Below are positions 1 to 27,065 of a stretch of 64,000 nucleotides of DNA, piece by piece. The position numbers and the translations under genes are program-made. The stretch is taken from NCBI GenBank assembly GCA_963662155.1, contig OY759265.1, forward strand, positions 10,816,193 to 10,880,192. The letters are read 5' to 3'. This stretch comes from Lamellibrachia columna (taxonomy: Eukaryota > Annelida > Polychaeta > Sabellida > Siboglinidae). Positions within the stretch are counted from its first letter, which is position 1. Every line of letters begins with the position of its first letter. The notes under the pieces were generated by a model, which had not been told where the DNA came from, did not search any database, and worked only from the letters and a program-made list of their open reading frames with translations.

Positions 1-60
1 GTGGGTAGCCAACGTTGGGCCAACGCCAAATACTCACGTTGGCCCAACGTAAGCCTGCTA
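1..60. repeat. Inverted pair of CAACGTTGGGCCAACG motifs
   Basis: CAACGTTGGGCCAACG at about 10-25 and its reverse complement form (ACGTTGGCCCAACGT) at about 37-52, separated by 11 bases. It looks like the end of a repeat that continues left of the window. Confidence 0.55.
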
Positions 61-351
61 TCTGGGTAGGCTATGAAATATATAAAAACAAAATGACATG
101 CCACATTTTGCATCTGACCAATGTCGTTATAATTTGACTAATACAGTTTTATCCGAGTTGAATTGGAATTGATGAAAAGTTGTGTGAATTAGATTGAAAA
201 AATCAAAACAGATTGCTTTAGAAATTGAATTGGAACTGAAATATGCAAAGTAAGGTGAATTGAGCTGAATATTTACTCGTATTCACCAGGAAAAACTGTC
301 ATAAACCGGGACAAACTGTCCAAAACTGAAATTAGCATATCATCTAGTCAT

Positions 352-489
352 TGTAACAAGATCTAGTCCAATGAGACACATACTGTGTTAAGGGCTGCCA
401 TGCAGATTATCAAATGCCACTGTAACAAGATCCAGTCCAAGGAGACACATACTGTGTTAAGGGCTGTCATGCAGATTACCGAATGTCAT
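352..489. repeat. 69-bp tandem duplication
   Basis: Two copies starting TGTAACAAGATCYAGTCCAA, at 352-420 and 421-489, differing at only a few positions. The rest of 1-1300 is AT-rich with nothing recognisable. Confidence 0.85.
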
Positions 490-1315
490 TGCTGCTGCAC
501 TTTCTGAATGTAATTTTTTATATTTATAGTCAACTATTATATTATATGAATTTTGTTATGTTTGAAAATTCTGGGGTTTCATTTCGATTTGGTATTTATG
601 AGATTTCACACATTGAATCACCTTTCTGAGTGATCCAATAATAGAACCCCCAGGTCTGCTAGTAGCTAAAACACACAATTTGCCATCAGTACACAAGTCA
701 TGTTCTTATGTGGATGGCATCCTCTGTTATCTGACTGCCTCACAACTTGACACAGAACTAAATCTGTATCATTTACAACATTTCATTAGAATGCCTGCTA
801 ATGTGTTTACATATATTGTGTGAATGTCACAGTAATTGCTGTAGCACTTAATTACTAGCTAATTAGTTGAGTAAGTGACATCTTGGAATTGTGTATTAAT
901 CTTATGCTAACTAACAAAATACAAGGACGATTAATGTACTCGTATATTAAATCATGTTTCGTATGTGAACATAATTATTTAATATTTATCAACAACATGT
1001 TATTTGTATGCTGATGGACACAAGATGGACTTCACTAGGCTATTTAATAATAACTAAAACAATACATTTGAAAGAGAAATTGCAGCCTTTATATTTTAAA
1101 CCTTTATTAAAACTAACATCAGATTCAGAGGTCCTCACAACTTTATTGGGTAAATACTAAAAGTTAAAGTCACATCAGGGTATTCAGTCAATATTTTTTT
1201 AATGTTGTGGATAATGTCAATGAGTCAGCAAAACACTAAACTGTCATCTCATGTTCACTGTATGTATGTATGTATGCATATTTTGGTAGCATCATTTGTG
1301 CTCTTATAATACAAC

Positions 1316-2250
1316 ATTATTAATCATCACCATCTGTATCAAACAAGGCCCAGTGGCTGGACACTGGTTTTCCACTGGCTTGTTGACCTTAATTACAGAC
1401 TGCTCCTACCCTGATGTAATCTACTAATGAGATAGACTGCTAGCCACCCTTATAGTAAAGGATTACAACATAAAAATTGGGTCAACAAGAAAACTGGATG
1501 GTAGATACAGCAGAATACAAATAATTAAGGCAGGTTAAAACAGTTCACTAATGTGCACTTGCAGTGGAAGGTAGATGTAAATTTCTTGGTGATTTGAGCA
1601 GGTTCGAATCCTGCTGTGTTGCATTTACTGTACAAAACATTCCTGGTTGTGGGCATAATCACCAGAATATTGCACTACTTTTCGCTGCCATTAAACATGT
1701 CTACTTATTATTGAGAATACTTGTCAGTTCATAATTTAGCTATTCTTAAATACATTGACTGGACCTGGACTCAGAGTTGGCTATTTATTTGGTTCTGAGT
1801 GGGCCTATGCCCTCCAACTCTAGCTTTATGAAACAGGTTCTCTGTCGTTCAACTTGATATTATATTATAACATTTGATAGACAGTGACTATAAATTCACA
1901 TGTCCTTCCATTTCTATGTATTAATCATCACCATGTGTGTCAAACAGTGCCCAGTCACTGAACTCTGTTTTTTTCTAGTTTATTGACCTTAATTAATTAC
2001 AGACTTTGCTCCTACCTCTGATGTAATCAGTGGAATCTACTAGTAAGAGAGACTGCTGGCCAACCTTATAGTAAAGGATTACTAAGTAAAAATTGAGTCA
2101 AGTGTGGGAAAAAGTGGCACACTTTTAAGTATACAAACAGTTCCTGCAAATAGATTAAGGCAGGTTGAAAAAGTTCACTGATGTAAACTTGTAGTGGAAG
2201 GTAGATGTAAATTTCTTGGTGATTTGAGCGTGTTTGAATCCTGCTTTAAA
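1316..2250. repeat. Diverged duplication (about 600-bp period) with tRNA B-box-like ends
   Basis: 1316-1627 and 1919-2246 share blocks (AATCATCACCAT, GACCTTAATTA, CTTATAGTAAAGGATTAC, GTAGATGTAAATTTCTTGGT). The first copy ends GAGCAGGTTCGAATCCTGCT, a T-arm/B-box form, with TTGCAGTGG (A-box-like) upstream. A tRNA-derived SINE is possible but neither copy folds into a full tRNA by eye. Confidence 0.6.
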
Positions 2251-2259
2251 AGTTGTTAC

Positions 2260-3750
2260 CCAGTTGTTATCTAATAAATCAAGTTGTGCATTATGTGTAG
2301 ATACACTGTGAAACACTGAAGATAGAGAGGTAATTCACAAAGTTTTTGAATTTGTTTACACTTTTCCCTGTTATAGTTCGGTACACAAGGTTTTGCATTA
2401 ACTCTTTTCTGTCCACTGCCACTGAGTTTTCAGTAGTGTACATAGGATTTTTAGTGCGGGTACTTTCTATGAGTACATTTGTGTGGCTGTTTGGCCCTAC
2501 CTGTCGGTCTGATGTGTTAGTAGTTATTCGTTGACTAATGTCTAGGTACATAACACCTTTATGCATTGTGTGTTGTGTTACCATAATTTTCATTATGAAT
2601 TGTTCACGATTGTTTGGGTGGTTAGCTCACTCTTTCATTCATCATGTCTGGCTGGGGGGATTGAGTACCCCAACCTTTCTGTTTGTACATGTATGTGTAT
2701 GGTTAATCCACTTTGTCATTACATGAAGTGGGCGGAGTGACCACCACCGATACCATGTGAATTGTATATAAGTCAGTAGTGGTACATAATATATAGTACT
2801 GGTAGTGGGTAGCTGATAGGCATGATTTACTAATTATATGTAAACACCTTTTGGGGGCCCGGCATGCTTGTTGAGATTGTTTGATTATCTTATTTTAATG
2901 ATGTATGCTTGCCTAATTTCCTGCTCCTTAATTAATAAATCTAAATGTCATTCTTTGGCCTATTTCAATCTAAGCTGGACTTCAATAGACATATTTTCAC
3001 GGTCAGGCTGTAGTCTGGCTAAAGTGGGAAAGAGATTGAACCCAGGGCATTGGCAGGTACTAATACATCCTCTCAAGACAGACTAATTGTGGTCACAGTG
3101 CATGTCACTGTGTGGTCACTGCCTGCTACAACATGGCTTCTAAGATAGGTTCATGTTACTGTGCACTTCCTGGCAGCAGAGACTTGGACTGGTAGAGCCA
3201 ACTGACACCTGTAAGCACAATAACCAGTGACACTAACTAGTTAGTTTACTACATGGCCAGTGCATGTGCAAGTAATTAACACCAATTATTTGTGTTGGCA
3301 TTATGACAATAAAGTTTGATGCATACTCATGCATAACACTATTATGTTATTATTCTTGTGTTGTAGAACTAACAAAGTTTTCATTTTATATAATGTGGTA
3401 ATTTTGTTACTTATTAAGAATTTCAAGGGATTGTATTAGCATCATGACTGCATGATCCATGTAGAGACTAGTACGCAAAGGCTGCAACACAATATATGTT
3501 AAATGAATCCCTGTCTTATCAAATTGGGCTGTCAAATTTGTAATGCCTTTCTCGATATGATGCCTTTGCGAGATTGGCTTCTCGACATGCACTCGCTGCC
3601 ATCAAGACCATGTACTGCAACAGACCGCAACAGAAGTGCTCAGACATCTGACTAAAGCTTTCTTTAATTATTTCTGCCATCACCGAAATGTGTGAAGAAA
3701 ACAAGCTCATCCATCTCACATACCAGTGTTTGTGTGTAATGTTTGTGTTT
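2260..3750. other. Intergenic sequence, no supported gene
   Basis: Short open frames only (for example 2346-2534 and 2868-3086), none with recognisable domains, plausible splice partners or conserved motifs. Confidence 0.5.
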
Positions 3751-3752
3751 AG

Positions 3753-3945
3753 ACAGTGCCGGATTAACAATGTGCGGGGCCTGGTACAACCTTTTTTGGA
3801 GCCCTTACTGGGTAACCAGACATAACCCCCTTGGACAAAACCACTTCCGGACAAAAAAACCCTCTGGACAAAATTCCATCTGGACATAAACACCTTCGGA
3901 CAAAACCCCCTCCAGACAAACTCCCTCTGGACAAAAACCCCCTAA
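3753..3945. repeat. hAT-like end followed by 17-18-bp imperfect repeats
   Basis: CAGTGCCGGATTAACAATG at 3755 is a typical hAT terminal inverted repeat start. From 3830 the sequence becomes imperfect repeats of CTGGACAAAAnCCCCT (about seven), which run into a (TA)n tract. I see no matching right end, so it may be a truncated element. Confidence 0.45.
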
Positions 3946-3949
3946 ATTT

Positions 3950-3951
<2 letters not shown>

Positions 3952-4045
<94 letters not shown>
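3952..4045. repeat. (TA)n microsatellite
   Basis: 47 uninterrupted TA units. Confidence 0.97.
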
Positions 4046-4047
<2 letters not shown>

Positions 4048-5029
4048 TAAAATATGTCATCTGTTTTAATAATGTCTTTCTGGTGAACCAGGTAATTCTC
4101 GTGTTAACTATGTTCAATCTGTCATGTCATGTCATGATGACATTCAGTTAAACAGCAAAAAATGTGTGAATCGCAAAGAAAGTGTCACTCGTACATGTTA
4201 CTGTTAATACACTGATTTGATTATACTTAGTTATACATCTTATACACAGTGTGCATAACAATGTAGGTGTTCCCAGCTTCATATACTTGTGAAAAACACA
4301 ATTGGTGTATAAAAAAAGATGGCACCAGACTGGCCACCCGAATAAGCTCCCAGAAGTGTGCATACATACACATTGTGCAATAAATGCGAATTCACACCTC
4401 AATTATACGAATTATTCTTTCGAAATGTGTTTTTATGTGAGCGAATTCAAGCATTATTTTGTTAACGCATTTAAAAATTATGCTAACGAAGGTTCAGTTG
4501 TGCACACCCCTGAACGCGCCTTGGCCATAGCATACGGCTACGCGACCACTCTACGCTTTAAAGCCCCTTTAAAATGTTTAAAACATAAACATTATTTGTT
4601 TTATTATAGAAAGCTATTGTATCAAATTCAATACTAATAATTCGTCATTTGAGCCAACTTTCAAATCTATGTCATAAACTTGTATATAGTTCTTCCTGTA
4701 ATGGCTATTAGAAGACTTAGTAATATTATTAAATGTGTTATTGGTTCCCTCCACACACATTTGTCTAACAGCATTCTGCATTCTGCACGAAATCACAGGC
4801 AAAAGCATCCAAGAACACTGATCGCATTGTGGAGTGGGTGGGTAACTGTCACACCTGGTCCATCTGGACTGCACAAGACCGACCGACAGAACAAGAACTG
4901 TGAATTATGTGAAATGCAGTCAATTAAGGCCAGAGTCAAGATCTAATCTGGCTGTCAGCAGCTTCCTGGAGGTGGGTCTCTAGTGTTGTCAAACCACATT
5001 GCAATAAGCGACTTTCGTAACTAAGGTCT

Positions 5030-5972
<943 letters not shown>

Positions 5973-5976
<4 letters not shown>

Positions 5977-8280
5977 AAAAACTTTTCACATCTGGTGGAT
6001 CTGTGAGCAATCTGTACAACTGACATTGTAGCAATAGTCAGAATTTTAGTGCTGTAGGCCACCTGTTTGGCTTGTCATCACTGTAATTGCAACAGGAGCC
6101 CTCCGATGTCCCATACAGGCTTCATTTCGCTGTGTGTCGTTGACAGCTACTGGGCTCCTTCAATGACTTGAAATTAGGTTGTCCGTGTCAGAAATGTCAC
6201 ATGACAACTTGTCAGATATACAGCTTCTTTTCACATATACTATAATTCGTTGTACTTTGAACGCTCAATATGTCCTATCGCTTTGTGAAATATCCTGAAA
6301 TGCTAGATGTTTGCCCCAAAATAGTGCATATTAAAAAAAAATATATATTTTTAATTAATTTTATTGATGAAAATACGTCACATTTTGTGAAACACTTGTA
6401 AGATTTTCTATATCTAAAGCACAGCAAGTAGTGTGAGTTTTACGACAAAAGTGCATTGATGCAATTCAGCCCACTTGAAATTCTTCCTCTCACATACGGG
6501 AGCATGTCTCGGTCACATATAAATTAATGTGTAGTATTGCGATATTGATTTCCTTCTGTGAGTAATCGAGATAAATGTTTTTCTTCGATTTGGCATAATT
6601 TTCTTGACGGTTTGTAAGATGCCGGTAATTAATTAGGGCACGTACCACAGTCAGAATGCATCCGCTATTACATATAAAGAGTCCCTATGAAAAAATTAAA
6701 TATTTGCCAAATCAAAGACGTTATATTTATTTCAGGCGTAATTGCGATCGATCTTGTGGACCATGTGACACAAACTCTATAGCGTGTTTATGATCACGGA
6801 AGGGAAAAGGTCCAACGCATTAGATATGCCATATGGCGATACGTAAAAAAAATATATGGTAAATTGTGCATCAATTTTAGAGTGGTAAGATTCATCTTGA
6901 TAACCGGAATATGAACTCTGCTTAATTTTCCTTATTTGTAGTAGAAGCTATGCATTATATGATATGATATCAAGAAGTTGGCGACATTGCACATTCAATA
7001 GTCATATCATGAATTTATTTATTGATCAAAGCAATCCATGTATTAATTAAACAAATCTTTGGAACATGAACTTGCAGCACATTCTTCGGCTATACTGACG
7101 AGGTGATTGAGATTGCATTGAACCCAATAAATATAAGATAATATGACACATATGTTAACGTATGTACCAAATTACAAGAATGTGCCTTTTGGGGCCAGTG
7201 AATAGCCAACTGCTTTGCAAAATAACACATTTTCAATATGATGTGTCGAGATTATGCAAATAAATAATCATGTAGTTAAATGAGTATGCATAAAGAGAAG
7301 CTAAATATATCAAGACACAAATTAGTAGAATGATGGTTTACATACACTTACATACACTAAGAAACGTCCATAATAATTATTACTAAGATACACCTATTGC
7401 ATATTAGGTATAATTCTATCCATGGACTCAAAGTTCTGATGAACCTTCACGTCCTTTATGTGCTGCATATACAGTGACTTGTCCACTACCCGTGTTAAGT
7501 GCTACTTATGTTGCATGGACAACGAATTATTACTTAACGATACGCACAGAAAGACGGGCTACACATAGCCGAATAATCGTTGGGCTCTGGATAAGTCAAT
7601 GACTTCCTTGTTCACTTTTATGGTGTTTTGCTTGTTATGACAATCTTGTTAAATTTGGTTATATCTTGATAATTAGTACTGGGTTATTGAATTACAAAAT
7701 TCCGCTATACGGATTACTGTGAACCACACATTAAATGAATGAGGATTAGTACAGCATTTTTAGCAAATATTTTTTATGAATCGAATGATTACCCTATGTT
7801 GATTACCCTATGTTGATTCAATGACTCAACTGAAAACTTCAAAATCAGTTGTGTTATCAACAAGGTAGAATCTACACGCGGTTATTATGCAACACTTTGG
7901 TGATATGTCCAAATTACGTATGATAACTGACCGGAATTTACGTAGACTACATCCAACCAATTATTCAAACCAGTTCACATTATTTTCCTATCACGTTAAA
8001 ACACTGAACTGAAAAATATCTACATTTGACTCTGAAACAGAAAACGTTATTGGGTCATTCAAATTACTCCTAAACAGAAACATGAGTGGAGCTTACACCA
8101 CATGGTGTGATATGACTATGAATCATCACAATTGCCAAGTAAATTTAATCTCAGATGTATTGTCTTAATTACAACGCTAATTATTGGCTGATAATTCAGT
8201 TTCAAATATAAAATCCATTTGTTTTCCTACAAGTACGGATTGTATATTTGATAACGTTTCATTTCAAGCAATCTGTTAAA
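5973..8280. other. AT-rich intergenic sequence, no supported gene
   Basis: No frame above about 60 codons and no recognised motif. Contains one copy (about 7550-7690) of a three-copy dispersed repeat also found near 9833 and 61260. Confidence 0.5.
7550..7690. repeat. Dispersed repeat family D, copy 1
   Basis: GGGCTACACATAGCCGAATA then CTGGATAAGTCAATGACTTC and CAATCTTGTTAAATTTGG; shared with 9833-9910 and 61258-61395 on the same strand. Confidence 0.7.
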
Positions 8281-8430
8281 ATATGAGCTTGGCTACCATG
8301 GCAGGGCATACCTTAGGAAGGAACCTGGTTAGTTCACTCGGGAGTGCCTGTAACTCACGAAAGTTTGTGAAACGTCTGATTGAAAAGCTTCATCTTGCGT
8401 TGTTTATTTGTCTCGCTTTATGTACCTGTA

Positions 8431-8568
8431 CACGGTGTGTTACTTACACGGTGTGTTACTTACACGGTGTGTTACTTACACGGTGTATTACTTACACCGT
8501 GTGTTACTTACACGGTATGTTACTTACACGGTGTGTTACTTACACGGTGTGTTACTTACACGGTGTAC
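8431..8568 (+). repeat. 16-bp minisatellite, about 8.5 copies
   Basis: Unit CACGGTGTGTTACTTA. An isolated extra unit (ACGGTGTGTTACTTAC) occurs at about 8917. All three + frames are open through it (Cys/Tyr/Leu-rich), an artefact of the repeat. Confidence 0.93.
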
Positions 8569-8639
8569 ACTATGCTTGATCATCAACCTCAAGAAGTACG
8601 CATGTAATTGTTCAAGCAACCACTCACAGTAATTTTAAG

Positions 8640-10020
8640 TTGAATATCGTGTTTCGCGTGACTTATAACGGCACCGCTCCTTGAGAGGTTTCATGATGTG
8701 CGCAGAGTACAAATTGCTCACTAGTACATATTACTTAACAGGTTTGCCAATGAGCATAAAGTACAATTTGTCCGAAGTACTTGAGGATTATTGGTCTGAG
8801 TAGAATACAAATTGATGACGAGTACGGAGTACTTAGAGTACTTGGGATGTTTCCCGGTGAATAAGAAGGAATAAATTGTTGGTGAGTAAAGAGTAATTTA
8901 GACTTTTGCTGACGGTACACGGTGTGTTACTTACTCTTTTTTAATAAGAATATTAGTATAAAACTGAATTGGACACCTATTTTCCGCGGACAATTCCTTT
9001 TTCCGGGAGATGCGTTTGTAATTTGTAAATCGTTGGGGACAAACATATTATTTCAAGAGTGATCTAAGTCCACTATTTGAACATTAAATAATCGGACCGT
9101 ATATTTTTGAGTAATAAGGACATATTCCGCTGATATTGTGCTATTAAAATGACAATAAGATGATTTATTTTTAAAACAGGTTTAACTAACACTGCATGTC
9201 CAATTATAATAAACTTTGACGCTGATTTGGTTTATAAGACACAATTATATGGAAGATACAGAGACCAACGAAAGTTCGAATATTTGGAATTGTCCTAATG
9301 TTGAATAGGCATATGTATTGTGATAGCAATTCAGATTCAGATTCAGACTTTTTATTGACAACATTTTAAATTTACATTTAAAAAAATTAACAAGGAATTT
9401 GTGGCGTAAGAACTCACCCATCCTCCCCAGAAGCAGCCATCCAATTACACACATCCACACACACCACTCACTCTCGCCTATGTAAAAAATGTACATGTAA
9501 ATCAGAAACATCACAAAAGCGACACAACCAGCCTAAAACGTGTATAAGTTATAACAAAGCCAACTGCCAACAAATGTTAAAGAAGTTCACCTGTCACCAG
9601 GCATAAAAGTACTAACTTGGTAGGATAATATAAAGTTCAGATAATAATAACACAAGTTGAGAGATGAACTAGAGGACAGGAAGTACATTCAGTGAATGAT
9701 CAGTGTAGATTATGTATCTGGAAGTAGCGTCATTCTTACAAAGGACGATGAATTGATGGAACACGATGAATTAATGATCTACTGATTATGTAAATGCTAG
9801 CAGCGATTTACAAAATAAAAAATATTTCAGAAGAACGGGTTACACATAGATGAATAATCGTTTGACTCTCGATAAACCAGTGGCTTCCTTGTTCACTTGC
9901 CATCCGGAACTAGACACGCCTGCGCCCAAACTACAAAGAACTTTCCTACGAAATACTGGTCATTCCCCGTCCAACTAGTGACGACCGGGTCACTAACCAA
10001 TTAAAGTAAAGTTCCCGTAA
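8640..10020. other. Intergenic, with one LINE/SINE 3'-end-like motif
   Basis: Minus strand at about 9358-9322 reads GTCAATAAAAAGTCTGAATC followed by TGAATCTGAA. An AATAAA followed directly by short direct repeats is typical of a LINE or SINE tail. No coding part is recognisable. The rest is unremarkable AT-rich DNA. Confidence 0.4.
9833..9910. repeat. Dispersed repeat family D, copy 2
   Basis: GAACGGGTTACACATAGATG then CTCTCGATAAACCAGTGGCT; similarity ends near 9910. Confidence 0.65.
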
Positions 10021-13000
10021 GCGAGCCTCCAAAACGGCCAGGGACGGCTGCTATTGGTTAATTCAGCAACATAAAATGTCCACGTTTCAGCAGGGTTATC
10101 TGCCAGGGGTACTGATGCAGTCAGAAAGCCCCTGGCGGCGAGGATGTATTCGTAGAATCGATTGGCCTACTCTCATGCCGTCTTTGCCTGGGCATAACGA
10201 GAGTCCAGTATCAGAGTTCTACGATTGTTACAGTCAGAGGGCGCCACTGATCGGATGAATTTGTGTGCTCTTTACTGTTTAGTGTATAATAAATATTAAA
10301 ATATGATTGATACATTGGATTGAACAAAACAATAACATGTAAAGTTATCTTTGAGCAAGTTTCTTTGATAGGGAACGAAACGGAGGAAAAAACAGAGTGT
10401 TCATGACACTGGATATCACTGCAAATGTAACATGTTTGTAGGTGTCTCAAGTCATTTATTTAATAACGCCGGTCAACATCAACGCATCCAGGATGGAATA
10501 ATTCATTCGCTCTTTCGATGTGTAGACAGTATAGTTCTCTGTCGTTCTGCTCCACTCCTGCGTTTGGTTGTTTCTGCCCACCACGTGGCGCCACTGCTGT
10601 GTTTCTCGACTGTTCGATTAAAAATATTCTTAATGTTAGCTTAACCTGATCGTTTGTACCCGTTAGACATATGCAAACAAACCAAATACTTGGATGGATA
10701 TATCCGATGCTGTTCCCATTTCATAATAATTACGACGTTGTATCATAACAACTGATAACAACGAGGTATGATTATCGATTGCACAAAGCTCATGTTGTTG
10801 AATCATTTACACAGTCGAACGTAGGAAGTAAAAACAAAATAAAGAATTGTATGTACAATATCACCCTTTGGTATAGGGTTATAATAGTAATAGGCCAACT
10901 GCGATGAAAACATGCAGGAACGCATTGGGCGAACCACACAGGCAATAAAGACCTACAAAAGCATAATATTAAAAAGGAGCAGTAACTGGTAACACAAGCC
11001 AGGGTTAGGAGATACTCGCTGTGCAGAATAAAATATAGACAGGAGAAGATATTCCGGACTATTGGAAGAAATGAATGAAAAATTGTTACAATAAAACACC
11101 TAGAACGGTTTACTTAGAAAATGTCAAGGAACGCATACACAATGTCCAACAAGTAAAGAAAAATCACAAATCGAAGCTGGATGTTAAGCAATTTTAACGC
11201 ATGATATTAAAAAAAATTAATAGGGACACTTCTCTGCACAAACATAATCACGTTGCGCTCCCGTATTAGAATGATTACTATCGGTCTTGGCAGACGCTTT
11301 GTTCGATTGTTCGCCAGGCCCAACGTTTCTCAACACAAACGTTCTGAAAATATTCACTAGCTGTGCAGGAAACACATGATTGAACTGGCAATCGATAGTT
11401 TTAATGAAATCATATTTTACCTTTTTTTTACTTTTATACCTACCTTTCCAACTGATCAAATTGGTTCATTAATCAGACTATTCAAATATTGCGAACAACT
11501 GTCCATATAGATAATCTATGAATATAAATTGCGATTACCTTTGCATTTTGACGAACACACCCGCAAGAGAGGTATACCGTTAATTAGATCGTTTCACTGA
11601 ACAAAGCCAAAACGTCCACAGTGCACACTTTTATAAGAAAAACTCGTTACGAGTCAACTATTGCGACGTAATCTAATAGGCAATCCACCGTCATTAATAG
11701 CTTTTTCGAATGTTTCCAATGATTCAGTATGTCCAATGATTCAGGCGCATGCATGTTTCAACACGTGTTTCACACATTCACTGAACGAATCATGTATCCT
11801 GAAATACATGGCATAGCCAACTGCCGTATTCTTTGTCCCTCCATAAACATATGATTTGTTGTGATTATCTAATTTCGTTTTCATTCACTCATACACGCGC
11901 GCACACATGCACACACGCATACTTACACACATGCACACACCAACAACGATCTTTGAGTTGGTCATGAGTAGAATGGGTATGTAATTCCAACAACCATCGC
12001 ACCATCAAATAAAAAATGTGTTATCAAACAAATCAGCTTGTAGTACAATTTTAAAATAAACAAAGCATGTAAATGGAAGCTTAAGAGAAATAACATGGAA
12101 GTAAGAAATACTTATAATGTCAAGTTATCTCCCCTTGTTTATAAGATTTAATGAATTTAAATGCATTTAAACAAATTAATTTCATAAATGGTAGAAGCAA
12201 ATATTAGAAATCATGTATGGTTTTGGATGCTATTAAAGCGAAACAAAAGTCATGGTTTTGGGGCTAGCAACCTAAAAGAGTTAATAAAAACCAACCACTT
12301 GCAACTAAAGTCAAGAACATCATGCCAGTGGTTTGTTCAGAATGTTTTCTAAAAGTGGGAGAATGTGGTCATTTCTCCGAATGACCGACGGCTGACACGT
12401 TAACCAGCGCAACATATACGCGCATGCGCTGTTCTATAAAATCGGGGTGACCTAAACTAAAGTGACGTATTAAGGGAGGCCGGCATGCTTCTGTTAGCCA
12501 GTTTTACGTTACATGCACATTATTACATTATTTAGTTACATTGCATAATAAAAAATATTATATACACGTGTTGTATGTAGATGTGTGTACGTATCTAAAA
12601 TGTTACGAACTTATACGTGGCATGCACATGTCTTTTAATAAACGTAGTCGCGTGTGGTATAAGATATAATATGTATATTTTACTGATAACGAGAATACAG
12701 TTACCTATTATTTAAAAACGCGGAATACTAACTCTAACTAACTCTAACTAAATAGGTATACTACATAGCTAAGACTCATCCTTTTTACAACATAATACAC
12801 TCTGACATGGCATCTAGTTATATTATGGTACATACTGACTATAACAGGTCCGTAACCGCTTGGACAAAATCATGTCTAGAGTGCTTAAAAAATAGACGCA
12901 GTTTTTTCTATGTGAATATTTATCTTGACTAACATTCACACAGTAACCACAAAGGCCATGCAAACATACACCATAAAAGTTACAATGATCAGAAATTGTT

Positions 13001-13740
13001 TTTTTTTAAGTGCAGTTGAAAGTGTACCGCAATTATGGAATTACCCATATATGGGTCAGGTGCTTGCAATTTTACATGGCGAGCAGAAGAAGTTCAATAA
13101 TTAAATTCCTGAAGAAGGCAAATTGCTGATACATTGACGTGAGTTAACTTTAAATGTTGTGTTTAACGAAAAATATCTATATTCACTCTCAACAAATCCA
13201 TACGCGTAACACCATACCAAAATTCCACTTTGGCAGGTGATTTTAGTTTTCTTCACATGTTGATCAATGACACTGCTAGAGCACTGCCACAGCATAGGGT
13301 AGCGATGAATAACAGTAGGCATATCAATTGACAACATGTTATAGATTTGCATGTTAATTAACATTCTTTTAACGGATTATTGATCACACCAGCTATTGTG
13401 AACACTAACTTGAACACCAGACAAAGAGCTAACAAAGAACGTAATCTAGAATTGGCACATTTCGTAAAAACACATTTTATTGCAGACAACGTTTCGAAAT
13501 TTGCATATACATTAACCATAGTCTACTTGTTCGTTACTGCCTTTAACAGCGTAAACGTAATGGAAAACGGGATGTGCAATACGGTGACGAATAGTTGAAA
13601 AATAGCTGGATATTATCTCTGCATGTGGTCGTATAATCTGTCGTCTAACTGTTTCGATGTCTTGTTTTGGTTACGCTTAGTTACCAGTCTGAAGTGTTGG
13701 CGCCTGCGGGGTCCTGGATGACGCATCCTGTAGTGTTTTG
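10020..13740. other. Intergenic, no supported gene
   Basis: Small CpG-containing stretches at 10020-10260 and 10480-10620 (with GTGGCGCCAC at about 10580 and a reversed CCAAT at about 10052) might be promoter-like, but no exon can be defined. Frames such as 10076-10258, 11217-11459 (-) and 13101-13364 (-) lack recognisable motifs. Confidence 0.4.
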
Positions 13741-14268
13741 TTGCCATGAGGGTGTTTGTTTATGGAGACGGTCGGTCTTATAACAAAGGCAGGAGCCGAG
13801 AGGACACCAGTGGAAGAAGTTGTCGTGATCAGGTAGACAACTGTTATACAGAATCCAAGGTTCGAGAAGGTATGTTTAACAACGTTCACTTCGATGCTAG
13901 CATATTGCACATCTGGACATTGTACTAAAGTATGCTACAGTATTAGTTCAGGTGATTAACACCCGTAATTGTATCCGTTATTGTATCCAAAACACTGCTT
14001 CTGCCTTTTCACTAACATTGTTTTAGCATAACGTTCTTTTCACTAACATTGTTTTAGCATAACGTTCTTTAAATGTGCGATTTTTCTGCGGAGCAATATT
14101 ACACTCTATCTTAATTATCAGGTGCGTACGTGCGTGCGTGCGTGCGTGAGTGTGAGAACCAATTTCTGAACCTATTTAATAATACACATGGTATATAATA
14201 TTTATTAATTTTAACCTTGTTTATATTTTCCATCGAACAGAACAAGTGAATTAATTCGGACAACCAAC

Positions 14269-26540
<12,272 letters not shown>

Positions 26541-26544
<4 letters not shown>

Positions 26545-26660
26545 CCAGTCTTCCCGCCAGACCAGTCGTCCCTGCTTGACCAGTTTCCCTGCCTGACCAG
26601 TCTCCCTGCCTGACCAGTTTCCCTGCCTGACCAGTCTCCCTGCCTGACCAGCCTCCAGGC
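26541..26660 (+). repeat. 17-bp tandem array, 7 units, across stop codon and 3' UTR
   Basis: Units of the form CTGACCAGTCTCCCTGC, alternating TCT and TTT variants. The first unit contains the TGA stop of the Ly-6 exon. Confidence 0.85.
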
Positions 26661-27065
26661 CTGATCTTACTAGTTGACCACAACGTCTATCTGTCAAGAA
26701 ATTCTACGGAACCGTTTCTTTTCCGTTTGCGTGTTGTTCGTCAACAGAAGGAACATTCTATGTGCAGTCTATCGTTCTTTCTCGCAATATGAAATTGTTC
26801 TCTGCCGTCAGAAACACTATATATCATGTTCATTGACTTTCATATCTCACTTTATCTTTCCTTCATTCCTTTCTCTCCGCTTCCATATATCCCTGAGTAC
26901 AACTTTCCCTTTGTGTCACATGGTCAATTTTATACTCCCATCTCGAAAATTAATTTCCTTGATATCTCGGCTGTAAATGTTTGAGTACCACATGTCAATA
27001 CGGTTCATTACCCATCATGCATTTCATGGTTTCTTGATTTTTTTCAACCCGAATAAAATATGACA

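Noticed and set aside
11217..11459. 80-codon minus frame with coding-like composition
   Set aside because: No recognisable motif, no convincing splice sites and no neighbouring exon.
13677..13928. Overlapping frames on both strands at 13.7-13.9 kb, with a GTATGT donor at 13871 on +
   Set aside because: Possibly a leader exon of the EGF gene, but its phase does not fit the next coding exon and neither frame shows a domain; left unannotated.
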